From assembly GCF_020084865.1 (NCBI RefSeq), contig NZ_CP071953.1, positions 2,480,001-2,544,000 of the forward strand: 64,000 nt of DNA, given 5' to 3'. This DNA is from Candidatus Kaistella beijingensis (lineage in GTDB: Bacteria > Bacteroidota > Bacteroidia > Flavobacteriales > Weeksellaceae). Shown piece by piece: positions 23,699 through 32,695 of this stretch (the stretch's first letter is position 1; the number at the start of each line of letters is the position of its first letter). A program made the translations under genes and the position numbers. Under the pieces are notes generated by a model. The model was not told where the DNA came from, ran no database searches, and was given only the letters and a program-made list of their open reading frames with translations.

Positions 23699-23730
23699 TT
23701 TGTAATATTAAAAAAATTGCATATTTTTGC
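23699..23730 (+). promoter_or_regulatory. Consensus promoter of DUF177-rpmF
   Basis: TTTG at 23699-23702, a 19-nt spacer, and TATTTTTGC at 23722-23730 are an exact consensus match. The leader to the ATG at 23742 is about 6 nt. Confidence 0.75.
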
Positions 23731-23741
23731 ACACTCATTTT

Positions 23742-24263
23742 ATGGACAAGTTAAGAAACTACGATATCGTGTTTTCGGGACTGAAAAACGGGAAGCATGA
23801 GTTCAGATTTGAGATAGATAAAGCGTTCTTTCAACTTTTCGATACTGAACAGGAATTTACAGAACCCCAAATTGTTGCGGATATCTTGATGGATAAACAC
23901 ACCACTTTTTTGGAGTTCGAGATAAAAACCACAGGAACTGTAAATCTGGTTTGCGATATATCGAATGAAAATTTTGATTATCCCATTGAAAACGAAATCA
24001 AAGTTTTGGTAAAATTCGGGGAAGAATATGACGACAGTGAAGAAGATGTAATTACGATTCCGTCCACTGATCACGCCTTCAATGTAGTTCAACTGATTTA
24101 CGAAGATGTGATGCTTTCCATCCCGATGAAAAAAGTTTCGCCTAATCTTTCAGAGGAAGATTTGCATGTTTTGGAAAAGTTCGGTCCGAAAGAAGAAGTG
24201 GAAGAAGAGAAAGAAGTGGACCCAAGATGGGAAGTTTTGAAAAAATTAAAAGACAAAAATTAA
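23742..24263 (+). CDS. DUF177 (YceD-like) protein
   Basis: This 173-aa acidic protein lies immediately upstream of rpmF, its conserved position across bacteria. YceD homologues are linked to 23S rRNA accumulation or ribosome assembly. Here the family is recognised from location and the pattern TGTVNLVCDISNENFDYPI; the usual CxxC motifs are not retained. The C-terminus is highly charged (EEVEEEKEVDPRWEVLKKLK). I chose the ATG at 23742 because a TTG at 23727 falls inside the promoter's -7 box. Confidence 0.85.
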   Translation: MDKLRNYDIVFSGLKNGKHEFRFEIDKAFFQLFDTEQEFTEPQIVADILMDKHTTFLEFEIKTTGTVNLVCDISNENFDYPIENEIKVLVKFGEEYDDSEEDVITIPSTDHAFNVVQLIYEDVMLSIPMKKVSPNLSEEDLHVLEKFGPKEEVEEEKEVDPRWEVLKKLKDKN

Positions 24264-24331
24264 CATAATTTAAAATGATGAGAATTGAGCAATCAAAAAC
24301 TCATCGCTCATCAAATTAAAAGTATAAGAAA

Positions 24332-24535
24332 ATGGCACATCCAAAAAGAAGACAATCGTCAACAAGAAGAGATAAGAGAAGAACGCACTACAAAGCAGAA
24401 GTTCCTCAATTGGCAAAAGATGCAACTTCAGGAGAAATGCACCTTTATCACAGAGCGCACTGGAGCGACGGAAAATTGTACTACAGAGGTAAAGTAGTAA
24501 TGGAAAAAGCAGTAGAAACTACAGAAGAAAACTAA
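24332..24535 (+). CDS. rpmF: 50S ribosomal protein bL32
   Basis: This 67-aa large-subunit protein has the invariant start [20 protein letters not shown]. The zinc-binding cysteines seen in many bL32 proteins are absent, so it is a zinc-free form, like bL33 in this window. It lies 68 nt after the DUF177 gene and is followed by a strong terminator. It is probably transcribed from the promoter at 23699-23730. Confidence 0.96.
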   Translation: MAHPKRRQSSTRRDKRRTHYKAEVPQLAKDATSGEMHLYHRAHWSDGKLYYRGKVVMEKAVETTEEN

Positions 24536-24570
24536 ACCCGAAAGTTTAGAAAAACTTCATTTTCATACCA

Positions 24571-24607
24571 AAACCACTCGATTTTTTCAATTTCGAGTGG
24601 TTTTTTG
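24571..24607 (+). terminator. Terminator of rpmF
   Basis: AACCACTCGA and TCGAGTGGTT form a perfect 10-bp stem followed by TTTTTT. Confidence 0.85.
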
Positions 24608-24628
24608 TTGTTTTTTGTTGAAATTTAG

Positions 24629-24637
24629 TATCTTTGG
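24629..24637 (+). promoter_or_regulatory. -7 box of accB-accC
   Basis: TATCTTTGG matches TAnnTTTG, with TTG-rich sequence 21-22 nt upstream. The leader is about 20 nt. Confidence 0.6.
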
Positions 24638-24661
24638 CATATAAAATAAACACCCAAAATA

Positions 24662-25141
24662 ATGGACATTAAAGACATTCAAAACCTAATTAAATTTGTG
24701 TCTAAAGCAGAAGTTTCTGAAGTTAAATACAAAACGAAAGATTTCGAAATCACCATCAAAACTCCACTTGCAGGAAGCGAGGTGAGTTATATTTCGCAAC
24801 CGCAGATGTATCACGCTGCACCACAACAAGTTCCTGCAGCGGTTCCTGCTTCTGCACCTGCAGCAGCTCCTGCCGCAGAGTCTGCTTCCGATGACAGCAA
24901 ATTCGTAACCATCAAATCTCCAATGATTGGGACTTTCTACAGAAAACCTGCACCAGACAAAGATGTTTTTGTAAACGTAGGTGATGAAGTTTCTGCCGGA
25001 AAAGTGGTTTGCGTAATTGAAGCTATGAAACTTTTCAACCAAATTGAATCTGAAATCTCCGGAAAAATCGTTAAAATTTTGGTGGACGATGCAACTCCGG
25101 TGGAATATGATCAACCATTATTCTTGGTAGATCCATCTTAA
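24662..25141 (+). CDS. accB: Acetyl-CoA carboxylase biotin carboxyl carrier protein
   Basis: AccB carries the biotin that shuttles CO2 between AccC and the carboxyltransferase in the first step of fatty acid synthesis. The 159-aa protein has an N-terminal helical domain, an Ala/Pro-rich flexible linker at about residues 56-75, and the C-terminal biotinyl domain with EAMKLFNQIESE, biotin attached at K123. It is followed by accC after an 82-nt repeat-rich spacer. accA lies elsewhere in the window (36451); accD is not seen. Confidence 0.96.
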   Translation: MDIKDIQNLIKFVSKAEVSEVKYKTKDFEITIKTPLAGSEVSYISQPQMYHAAPQQVPAAVPASAPAAAPAAESASDDSKFVTIKSPMIGTFYRKPAPDKDVFVNVGDEVSAGKVVCVIEAMKLFNQIESEISGKIVKILVDDATPVEYDQPLFLVDPS

Positions 25142-25223
25142 TTATAATTGATAAATGATGATTGGTCATAATTAAACGGTCATCAATTTCAAATCGTAAA
25201 TTTCAAATTTCAAATTAATTAAG
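25142..25223 (+). repeat. Micro-repeat in the accB-accC spacer
   Basis: The spacer begins with attgataaatgatgattggtc-like units and ends with three copies of caaatt (tcaaatcgtaaatttcaaatttcaaatt). It lacks a terminator, so accB and accC are probably co-transcribed. Confidence 0.5.
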
Positions 25224-26576
25224 ATGTTCAAAAAAATATTGATAGCCAACCGTGGCGAAATTGCGATGCGTATTCTTCGTACTTGCAAAGAAATGGGAAT
25301 CAAAACGGTGGCGGTTTATTCCACTGCGGACAAAGACAGTCTCCATGTGCGTTTCGCGGATGAGGCAGTTTGTATCGGTCCTGCAATGAGCAAAGATTCC
25401 TATCTGAAAATTCCAAACATTATTTCTGCTGCAGAAATTACCAATGCAGATGCCATTCATCCGGGTTATGGATTCTTGTCGGAAAATTCTAATTTCTCCA
25501 GAATCTGCCAAAAAAACGGAATCAAATTCATCGGTGCAACTCCTGAACAGATCGACAGAATGGGAGATAAAGCCAACGCGAAAGCAACCATGAAAGAAGC
25601 GGGAGTGCCGTGTGTTCCAGGTTCCGATGGTTTGATTGATTCTTATGATGAAGCGGTAAAAATTGCCAAAGAAATCGGTTATCCGGTGATGATCAAGGCA
25701 ACTGCAGGTGGCGGTGGAAAAGGTATGCGTGCCGTTTGGAAAGAAGAAGATTTAAAAGACCATTGGGAATCTGCCATTCAGGAAGCAGTTGCTGCGTTCG
25801 GAAACGGCGGAATGTATATGGAAAAATTAATCGAAGAACCGCGACATATCGAAATTCAGATTGCGGGTGATCAATACGGAAAAGCGTGTCACCTTTCTGA
25901 AAGAGACTGTTCTGTTCAGAGAAGAAACCAAAAATTGACGGAAGAAACGCCATCACCTTTTATGACCGACGAACTTCGTCAAAAAATGGGAGAAGCTGCT
26001 GTGAAAGCCGCAGAATATATCGGTTACGAAGGAGTTGGAACGATTGAATTCTTAGTAGATAAACACCGCAACTTCTATTTCATGGAAATGAACACGAGAA
26101 TTCAGGTGGAACATCCAATTACAGAACAGGTGATTGATTACGACTTGATTCGTGAGCAGATTTTATTGGCATCCGGAGTTCCAATTTCGGGAGCAAATCA
26201 TTTCCCTAAACTTCATTCCATCGAATGTAGAATTAATGCGGAAGATCCTTTTAACGAATTCCGTCCAAGTCCTGGTAAAATTACTGAACTGAATATTCCG
26301 GGGGGACATGGAATCCGTGTTGATACCCATGTTTATTCAGGTTACACGATTCCTTCCAATTATGATTCCATGATTGCAAAGTTGATTACAACGGCTCAAA
26401 CCCGCGAAGAAGCTATCGCAAAAATGAAACGTGCTTTGGAAGAGTTCTATATTGAAGGAATAAAAACTACCATTCCATTCCACAGACAATTAATGGAAGA
26501 CGAGAATTACCTTGCCGGAAATTATACCACGAAGTTTATGGAAGATTTCAAAATAGATAAGAAATACGAGAATTAA
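25224..26576 (+). CDS. accC: Acetyl-CoA carboxylase biotin carboxylase subunit
   Basis: AccC carboxylates the biotin on AccB using ATP and bicarbonate. The 450-aa ATP-grasp enzyme shows [18 protein letters not shown] at the start, the glycine-rich nucleotide loop [14 protein letters not shown] near residue 160, [14 protein letters not shown] near 232 and [13 protein letters not shown] near 287. Length equals E. coli AccC (449 aa). It is terminated by a hairpin at 26596-26628. Confidence 0.97.
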   Translation: MFKKILIANRGEIAMRILRTCKEMGIKTVAVYSTADKDSLHVRFADEAVCIGPAMSKDSYLKIPNIISAAEITNADAIHPGYGFLSENSNFSRICQKNGIKFIGATPEQIDRMGDKANAKATMKEAGVPCVPGSDGLIDSYDEAVKIAKEIGYPVMIKATAGGGGKGMRAVWKEEDLKDHWESAIQEAVAAFGNGGMYMEKLIEEPRHIEIQIAGDQYGKACHLSERDCSVQRRNQKLTEETPSPFMTDELRQKMGEAAVKAAEYIGYEGVGTIEFLVDKHRNFYFMEMNTRIQVEHPITEQVIDYDLIREQILLASGVPISGANHFPKLHSIECRINAEDPFNEFRPSPGKITELNIPGGHGIRVDTHVYSGYTIPSNYDSMIAKLITTAQTREEAIAKMKRALEEFYIEGIKTTIPFHRQLMEDENYLAGNYTTKFMEDFKIDKKYEN

Positions 26577-26595
26577 TTTTCGTTAACGATATTTA

Positions 26596-26628
26596 AACCT
26601 GACAAACACAATCTGTCAGGTTTTTTTA
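26596..26628 (+). terminator. Terminator of accC
   Basis: AAACCTGACA and TGTCAGGTTT pair around an AACACAATC loop, followed by a T run. Confidence 0.85.
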
Positions 26629-26656
26629 TGCTCATTTAAATTCCAATTATTATCAT

Positions 26657-26665
26657 TAATTTTGT
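26657..26665 (+). promoter_or_regulatory. -7 box of the ornithine aminotransferase gene
   Basis: TAATTTTGT matches TAnnTTTG, 21 nt before the ATG. Confidence 0.5.
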
Positions 26666-26685
26666 AAAAAAGTAAAATCAAAAAT

Positions 26686-27936
26686 ATGTCAACAGCAACC
26701 CACCAAAAGAATTCACAATATTTTATAGAACTTGAGAATGAGCACGGCGCACACAATTATCATCCGCTTCCTGTGGTTTTGGATAAAGGTGAAGGTGTTT
26801 ATGTTTGGGATGTGGAAGGCAAGAGATATTTCGATTTTCTTTCGGCTTACTCTGCGGTGAATCAAGGGCATTCTCATCCAAAAATTGTAGATGCTTTGAT
26901 TGAACAAGCACAAAAATTGACGTTGACTTCACGTGCTTTTTACAATTCAAAATTGGGGGAGTACGAAAAGAAAATCACCAAACTTTTCGGTTTCGATAAA
27001 GTGTTGCCAATGAATTCCGGAGCGGAAGCGGTCGAAACAGCTTTAAAAATTGCAAGAAAATGGAGTTATGAAGTAAAGGGAATCAAAGGAAATTCAGCAA
27101 AAATTATTGTTTGTGAAAACAACTTCCACGGAAGAACAACCACGATTGTTTCTTTCTCCAACGATCCCGATGCACACAATAACTACGGACCTTTTACACC
27201 GGGATTTATCAAAATTCCTTACAATGATTTAGCGGCTTTAGAAACTGTTCTTAAAGAAGATGCTGAAAATATCGCCGCATTTTTGGTAGAACCCATTCAA
27301 GGTGAAGCGGGAGTTTATGTTCCTGACGAAGGTTTCTTGAAAGGTGCTTCCGAATTATGTAAAAAACACAACGTTCTTTTTATTGCAGATGAAGTTCAAA
27401 CCGGAATTGCAAGAACCGGAAAACTCATCGCGTGTCATCATGAAGAAGTTCAGCCCGATATTTTGATTTTAGGAAAAGCACTTTCCGGAGGAATGTATCC
27501 TGTTTCTGCGGTTTTGGCAAATAACAATATCATGAACGTAATTCATCCCGGACAACACGGTTCTACTTTCGGTGGAAATCCTTTAGCTTGCGCCGTTGCG
27601 ATGGCGGCTTTAGATGTTGTGGAGGACGAAAATCTTTCTGAAAGGGCCGAAAAATTAGGTCAGATTTTCAGAAATGAAATGAGAATGTTGATTGAGAAAA
27701 CCGACTTAATTGCAAACGTTCGCGGAAAAGGTTTATTAAATGCGATTATCATTAATGACTCCCAACATTCGCCAACAGCATGGAATCTTTGCCTAGATTT
27801 AAAAGAAAACGGATTGCTTGCAAAACCAACTCACGGAAACATCATCCGTCTTGCACCACCATTGGTTATTTCTGAGGAGCAATTGATGGAGTGCGTTTCG
27901 ATTATCGAGAAAACATTTTTGGAGTTTAAGAAATGA
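26686..27936 (+). CDS. rocD: Ornithine--oxo-acid aminotransferase
   Basis: This 416-aa class III PLP enzyme converts ornithine and 2-oxoglutarate to glutamate semialdehyde and glutamate, linking arginine and proline metabolism. The N-terminal block [20 protein letters not shown] is characteristic of ornithine aminotransferase. [41 protein letters not shown] and the Schiff-base lysine in [15 protein letters not shown] follow in the expected order. It has its own promoter; the glycosyltransferase cluster follows without a terminator. Confidence 0.93.
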   Translation: MSTATHQKNSQYFIELENEHGAHNYHPLPVVLDKGEGVYVWDVEGKRYFDFLSAYSAVNQGHSHPKIVDALIEQAQKLTLTSRAFYNSKLGEYEKKITKLFGFDKVLPMNSGAEAVETALKIARKWSYEVKGIKGNSAKIIVCENNFHGRTTTIVSFSNDPDAHNNYGPFTPGFIKIPYNDLAALETVLKEDAENIAAFLVEPIQGEAGVYVPDEGFLKGASELCKKHNVLFIADEVQTGIARTGKLIACHHEEVQPDILILGKALSGGMYPVSAVLANNNIMNVIHPGQHGSTFGGNPLACAVAMAALDVVEDENLSERAEKLGQIFRNEMRMLIEKTDLIANVRGKGLLNAIIINDSQHSPTAWNLCLDLKENGLLAKPTHGNIIRLAPPLVISEEQLMECVSIIEKTFLEFKK

Positions 27937-27943
27937 TAAAATT

Positions 27944-28708
27944 TTGGAACTGAAAGAAAAAATCAGCGGCGCCATCATTACTTTTAATGAAGAAAAAAAC
28001 ATTCAGGAAGTTCTTGAGTGTTTTGATTTTTGTGATGAGATTGTAGTTGTTGATTCTTTCAGTACCGATCAAACGTTAGAAATAGCCAAAAAAAATCCCA
28101 AAGTAAAAATTATTCAAAATAAATTTGAGGATTTTACCAAGCAACGTAATCTCGCAATTGATTCTGTAAAAAACGACTGGATCCTCTTTTTGGATGGTGA
28201 TGAGCGAATTACCCCCAAACTTCGGCAAGAAATTATTGATGAGCTGAAAAAACCACAGAAGAAAGACGCTTATTATTTTTACAGAAAATTTTATTTTGCT
28301 GGAAAACCAATAAATTTTTCAGGTACGCAAACCGACAAAAATTTCCGCCTTTTTAGAAAAAGTAAATGCAGATATGTTGCAGAAAAAAAAGTGCACGAAA
28401 CTTTAGAGGTGAATGGAACAGTGGGAGTACTGGAAAATAAACTTCTTCACTATTCTGTTGCTGATTACGATTCTTACCGTGAAAAAATGATTCATTATGG
28501 TCAACTGAAGGGAAAGGAACTTTTTGCTAAGGGAAAAAAATACAACAGAATAACTCAATATTCCAAAACGGCATTTAAATTTTTCAAAACCTATTTTATC
28601 AGGTTAGGCTTTTTGGATGGTAAGGAAGGGTTTCAGCTTGCAGAATTGCAAACGTTAAGTGTTTTCGAAACTTACAATTCTTTACAGACACTCGAAAAAA
28701 AACAGTAA
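27944..28708 (+). CDS. Glycosyltransferase family 2 (WaaE/KdtX-like)
   Basis: This 254-aa GT-A fold enzyme begins ISGAIITFNEEKNIQEVLE. It has VVVDSFSTDQT near residue 37 and the metal-binding FLDGDE near residue 88, a pattern shared with WaaE/KdtX-type enzymes that add glucose to the inner core of lipopolysaccharide. The start is probably the TTG at 27944, because no in-frame ATG lies nearby. It is first in a four-gene block of glycan genes with tight spacing, probably cytoplasmic and membrane-associated. The sugar donor is unknown. Confidence 0.85.
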   Translation: MELKEKISGAIITFNEEKNIQEVLECFDFCDEIVVVDSFSTDQTLEIAKKNPKVKIIQNKFEDFTKQRNLAIDSVKNDWILFLDGDERITPKLRQEIIDELKKPQKKDAYYFYRKFYFAGKPINFSGTQTDKNFRLFRKSKCRYVAEKKVHETLEVNGTVGVLENKLLHYSVADYDSYREKMIHYGQLKGKELFAKGKKYNRITQYSKTAFKFFKTYFIRLGFLDGKEGFQLAELQTLSVFETYNSLQTLEKKQ

Positions 28709-28717
28709 TTTGGCTCA

Positions 28718-29671
28718 ATGAAAATCTGCGTAATTAGTTTTGATTTCTGGAATTATGATTCACATATCGTGGATGAATTGCGGAATCAGGGCATTGACGC
28801 ACATCATATCAATATTGGCGCTTATCAGCATAAAAACTTCTTTGCAAAGATTAAAAATGCCTTTTCTAAAGTAGTTTTCGGGCGTAATTTGAAAACTGAA
28901 AAAAGGCAAAAAATGATCCTGGATCGTTTGAATAAACTTGGAAAACAAGACCAGATTTTGGTGATTAATCCGGAACTCATTCAACGCGAGTTTCATCTTG
29001 AAATCAAAAAAAGCACGAACCGGTACAAAGCCTATCTTTATGACAGTTTGTCGCGCTGTCCTGCAGAACATCTTTTGGATCTTTTCGACGAAGTTTTTAG
29101 TTTTGACAAAGCTGATGCGGAAAAACATGGTTTTCAGCTGATTACAAATTACAATTATTTGCCTGAAAATCAAATGGATCAAACTCCCAAGTTTGATCTA
29201 GTTTATTTGGCATCTTTTGACAAAAGATTAGTAGATCTTTATGAAATTATTAAAAAATTAGAGAAATCGGGATTGTCGGTTTACGCCAAAATTGTTGGAA
29301 AAAAATCATGGAAAAAAAGACTTTTCACAAGCAAAAATTCTTCTGTAAGTTATGGTGTGAAGAGAATAAGACACGAAGAAATTCCTGGTTATTACAAAAA
29401 AGGGAAAGTTTTGCTCGATCTTATTCGTGATAAGCAAACCGGATTAAGCTTCCGGATTTTCGAGGCAATGGCTTTAAAGAAAAAAATAATTACCAACAAC
29501 CACACGATTAAAGATTACGATTTTTATAACGAAAACAATATTTTGGTGTTGAATGAGGATTTTTCAAATCTTCAAAAATCTTTTTTCGAGACGGACTATC
29601 AGGAATTGAACCCTGAAATTTACAGAAAATACACCCTTGAAAACTGGGTGAAAATTGTGTTTGATTTATGA
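28718..29671 (+). CDS. Putative glycosyltransferase (RfaS/CgeB-like)
   Basis: This 317-aa protein has a GT-B-like layout: an N-terminal domain with YLYDSLSRCPAEHLLDLFDE near residue 107, and a C-terminal nucleotide-sugar domain with VLLDLIRDKQTGLSFRIFEA and MALKKKIITNN near residue 240. The pattern GLSFRIFEAMALKK matches the donor-binding helix of family-1-type transferases. I recall similar proteins annotated as lipopolysaccharide core RfaS but cannot confirm this. It is 9 nt after the previous gene and overlaps the next start by 4 nt. Confidence 0.65.
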   Translation: MKICVISFDFWNYDSHIVDELRNQGIDAHHINIGAYQHKNFFAKIKNAFSKVVFGRNLKTEKRQKMILDRLNKLGKQDQILVINPELIQREFHLEIKKSTNRYKAYLYDSLSRCPAEHLLDLFDEVFSFDKADAEKHGFQLITNYNYLPENQMDQTPKFDLVYLASFDKRLVDLYEIIKKLEKSGLSVYAKIVGKKSWKKRLFTSKNSSVSYGVKRIRHEEIPGYYKKGKVLLDLIRDKQTGLSFRIFEAMALKKKIITNNHTIKDYDFYNENNILVLNEDFSNLQKSFFETDYQELNPEIYRKYTLENWVKIVFDL

Positions 29672-30600
29672 CCACTTCAGTTGCATTGTGTACTTTTAAT
29701 GGTGAAAAATTTCTCCGCCAACAAATTGATTCAATCTTGAACCAATCGATAAAAGTTGATGAAATTGTAGTCTGTGATGACCGTTCTACCGATTCGACCT
29801 TGAAAATTTTGGAAGAATATCAACAAAATTTTCCAAATGTTTTCAAGATACATCAAAATGAAAACAATCTTGGAAGTGTTAAAAATTTTGAAAAAGCAAT
29901 TCGACTTTGCGAAAACGAGATTATTTTTTTGAGCGATCAGGATGATGAATGGTTGCCCGAAAAAGTTAATGACTACTGTAAATTTTTTAGCGATGTAGAA
30001 GATGTTTCTGTACTCTGCTCAACTGGTTTTGCGATGGATGAAGAGGGCAAAATTTTAGATAAGTTAAGTGTTTGGGACGCTCCCGAAATTATTTCTGAAA
30101 ACGGCTCACAAATTAATTTCTTTGAATCGATCGCATTTATAAGAAATATTGCGACCGGTGCTTCAATGGCGATCCGCAAAAGTTTTCTCCCGGAAATTCT
30201 ACCAGTTCCACAAACTGAAAACATTCATCATGATGAATGGATTGCTTTGGTAGCTTCTTATTATAACAAATTTCACTTTCTGCAGCGCAAATATTTTAAA
30301 TACAGATTTCACCAAAATCAGCTGGTTGGTGGTGTCTTCTTTGATAACACAGAGGTTTGGAAATCCTATTTAAAAAAATTCTATTCAGGGTCAAACCAAA
30401 TAAGAGATTTCAAAATGTATCGCAAGCATTTACGAAGCCTGAAAAATTCAATGAAAAAATTTGCAATTTTAGCGGAGAAATCACAAATTCAAAATCAAAT
30501 GTTGGAACAGTGTCTTTTGATGGCAAATGAACGATATTACAATTTGAAGATTCAAGTGAAGAAAGAATTTCCTATACAATCAATGTTCTTAAAAAAATGA
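29668..30600 (+). CDS. Glycosyltransferase family 2
   Basis: This 310-aa GT-A enzyme has the classic start VALCTFNGEKFLRQQIDSIL, then VVCDDRSTDSTLKILEEY and the metal-binding FLSDQDDEWLPEK near residue 90. This subgroup (RfbF/rhamnosyltransferase-like) often adds rhamnose or similar sugars to surface polysaccharide. It overlaps both neighbours by 4 nt (ATGA), so the block is translationally coupled. The acceptor and sugar are not predictable from sequence. Confidence 0.85.
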   Translation: MTTSVALCTFNGEKFLRQQIDSILNQSIKVDEIVVCDDRSTDSTLKILEEYQQNFPNVFKIHQNENNLGSVKNFEKAIRLCENEIIFLSDQDDEWLPEKVNDYCKFFSDVEDVSVLCSTGFAMDEEGKILDKLSVWDAPEIISENGSQINFFESIAFIRNIATGASMAIRKSFLPEILPVPQTENIHHDEWIALVASYYNKFHFLQRKYFKYRFHQNQLVGGVFFDNTEVWKSYLKKFYSGSNQIRDFKMYRKHLRSLKNSMKKFAILAEKSQIQNQMLEQCLLMANERYYNLKIQVKKEFPIQSMFLKK

Positions 30601-31886
30601 GTAATAATAATTTTGGCGTAAATATTTCCGGCTACATTAATAAACAATTTGGACTTGGTGAAGGGGTTCGTTCTAACATTCGAGCCATAAAAACTACGGA
30701 CGTTCCATATGTTCTCAACGATTTCAATATTGAATTGTCGAAATATGTGAAGGACGACCATTCGCAGGAAATCACTAAAGAAAATCCTTACAACATCAAT
30801 CTTATACAAATCAACATCGATCAGCTTTTGAAGGTGATTGAAAAAACGGACAAAAGTTATTTTCAGGACAAATATAACATCGGTTTTTGGGCATGGGAAC
30901 TTGAAAATTTCCCTGAAGAATCCAAAGTTTTTTTCGATCTTTTTAATGAAATTTGGGTGCCGAGTAATTTTTGCACCGAAGCAATTTCAAAAGTTTCTCC
31001 TGTTCCGGTGCTCAAATTTATGCATTCCATCGCCATTGAAGAACCTCTTTTTACTCGAAAAGATTTTGATCTTCCGGAAGATAAATTTGTGTTTTTTACC
31101 ATGTTCGATTATTACAGTTCAATTCATCGAAAAAATCCGATTGCGACAATTGACGCTTATGAAAAAGCTTTTGGAGTAAACAATTCCGAAGTTTTATTGG
31201 TTATAAAATCTTCTCTCAGCAACGAATTTCCTAAGGAGAAAAGTACGCTTATGGAAAGAATTGGCTCCAACAAAAGTATTGTGTTGATTGAAGAAATTCT
31301 GGAAAGAAATCAGCTGTTCAGTCTCATGAACTGTTGCAACTGTTTTGTTTCCTTACACCGTTCGGAAGGTTTTGGGCTCACGATGGCAGAAGCGATGTAT
31401 TTGGGAAAACCGGTAATTGCGACAGGATATTCCGCAAATACTGAATTTATGAATTTAAACAATTCTTTTTTGGTGAAGTATAGTTTGGTTAAAACCGGCA
31501 AACAGTATTATTTCAGTACAGATAAAGATTTTTGGGCAGATCCTGATTGTAATGATGCGGCGGAAAAAATGCTGTTCGTTTACGAAAATCCTGCCGAAGC
31601 AAAGAAAATCGCGAATCGTGGCGAAACTGATGTTAAACGATTTTTGAGCCCAAAACTTTTAGGCGAGAAAATTAAAAACAGACTTCAATTTATCAATGCA
31701 GAGATTTTTCCCAGGATGCATGATAAAGCGTCCTCAAAAGAATCATTGCTGTTGCTTGAAAATAAAATTCAGCAACAGAAAATAGAGAAATTAAGAAGTC
31801 TTTGGTATGTAAAGCTGAAAGAAAATTTTAAAAATTTCCAAAATAAAATTACCGGAAAAAAGAGAAAATATATGTGGGAATCTTAA
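30597..31886 (+). CDS. Glycosyltransferase family 4
   Basis: This 429-aa GT-B enzyme shows the N-terminal loop ISGYINKQFGLGEGVRSNIR, a central VFFTMFDYYSSIHRKNP, and the donor-binding block HRSEGFGLTMAEAMYLGKPV (EX7E-like acidic pair) near residue 260. The C-terminal 50 residues are lysine-rich and probably helical. It closes the plus-strand glycan block and overlaps the end of the converging methyltransferase gene by 4 nt. Confidence 0.85.
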   Translation: MSNNNFGVNISGYINKQFGLGEGVRSNIRAIKTTDVPYVLNDFNIELSKYVKDDHSQEITKENPYNINLIQINIDQLLKVIEKTDKSYFQDKYNIGFWAWELENFPEESKVFFDLFNEIWVPSNFCTEAISKVSPVPVLKFMHSIAIEEPLFTRKDFDLPEDKFVFFTMFDYYSSIHRKNPIATIDAYEKAFGVNNSEVLLVIKSSLSNEFPKEKSTLMERIGSNKSIVLIEEILERNQLFSLMNCCNCFVSLHRSEGFGLTMAEAMYLGKPVIATGYSANTEFMNLNNSFLVKYSLVKTGKQYYFSTDKDFWADPDCNDAAEKMLFVYENPAEAKKIANRGETDVKRFLSPKLLGEKIKNRLQFINAEIFPRMHDKASSKESLLLLENKIQQQKIEKLRSLWYVKLKENFKNFQNKITGKKRKYMWES

Positions 31887-32695
31887 GCGTTTCGTTTTAG
31901 TATTTCCTTAATTTTCAAGTAGTCTCGATGTTGATAACTTTCTCTTCGTATACTGAATTTCTTGTTTTTCTTTTTAATGGTACCCCAAAAGTCTTTTTTT
32001 AAATCGTTGTCATGAAACGCGTAATCTAGCTGTTCCTGCGTAAACGTTTTATTAGTGAATACATGGAGGTTTTTCTTTCTGTAATAATTTTTCCCGAAAT
32101 TTTCTGCTACAATTCTCAAGGATTTTTCGGTGTAAAATGCTATATGTTGTCCGGTTTCGTGGGCGATGTAAATCCAATCCTCAATTTTTTCGTCATCCGG
32201 AATGATGTCTGTTGAAAATATTATGTTTTCCGAGTAAGAAAGGATGTTTTCAATTTCAGGAAGCGGATTTTCAAGATGTTCAAAAACCTCAAAAGCAGTT
32301 ACTGCATCAAACTGTTTTGTAGCGGAATCTTCAAGATCAAAGTGATTGGCAAAAATATTTTCGCAGAAAAAATCCTGTCTGAAGAAATTGAATCCCAAAT
32401 CTCTCATCGAACGTACAAAAAGCCCGTAACCACCTGCAAAATCAAGAAAAATTTGACCTTCCGGAAAACAACTGTCAATAATTTTCGGTATTTCTCGCAG
32501 TAAGAATTTATTACGATCCAATATTCCGATATCAAGTGAGGTAATGGCAGAATTATAGGCTTCTTTAAGCCAAAACGGCTCTTCCGTTTGTATGAAACCA
32601 CAATTAGTACAGCGAAAATAATCTGCATCATACTTCAACAATATTTTTTTGCTGAATATTTTTTCGGTGGGATGTGTACAGATATTACAATTCAT
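31883..32695 (-). CDS. Class I SAM-dependent methyltransferase with N-terminal CxxC motifs
   Basis: This 270-aa protein starts with a probable zinc knuckle (C3/C6 in MNCNICTHP and CTNCGF near residue 29), followed by a SAM-binding fold with FLDFAGGYGLFVRSM near residue 84 and VTAFEVFEHLENPLPEI near 128. This group (methyltransf_23-like) often modifies sugars or small metabolites in glycan loci. It is last in a minus-strand operon and shares 11 nt with the membrane-protein gene upstream. The substrate is unknown. Confidence 0.8.
   Translation of the reverse strand: MNCNICTHPTEKIFSKKILLKYDADYFRCTNCGFIQTEEPFWLKEAYNSAITSLDIGILDRNKFLLREIPKIIDSCFPEGQIFLDFAGGYGLFVRSMRDLGFNFFRQDFFCENIFANHFDLEDSATKQFDAVTAFEVFEHLENPLPEIENILSYSENIIFSTDIIPDDEKIEDWIYIAHETGQHIAFYTEKSLRIVAENFGKNYYRKKNLHVFTNKTFTQEQLDYAFHDNDLKKDFWGTIKKKNKKFSIRRESYQHRDYLKIKEILKRNA

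Noticed and set aside
24285..24497. A 70-codon frame overlapping rpmF in another phase.
   Set aside because: rpmF (bL32) is unmistakable in the other phase; the overlap is a shadow.
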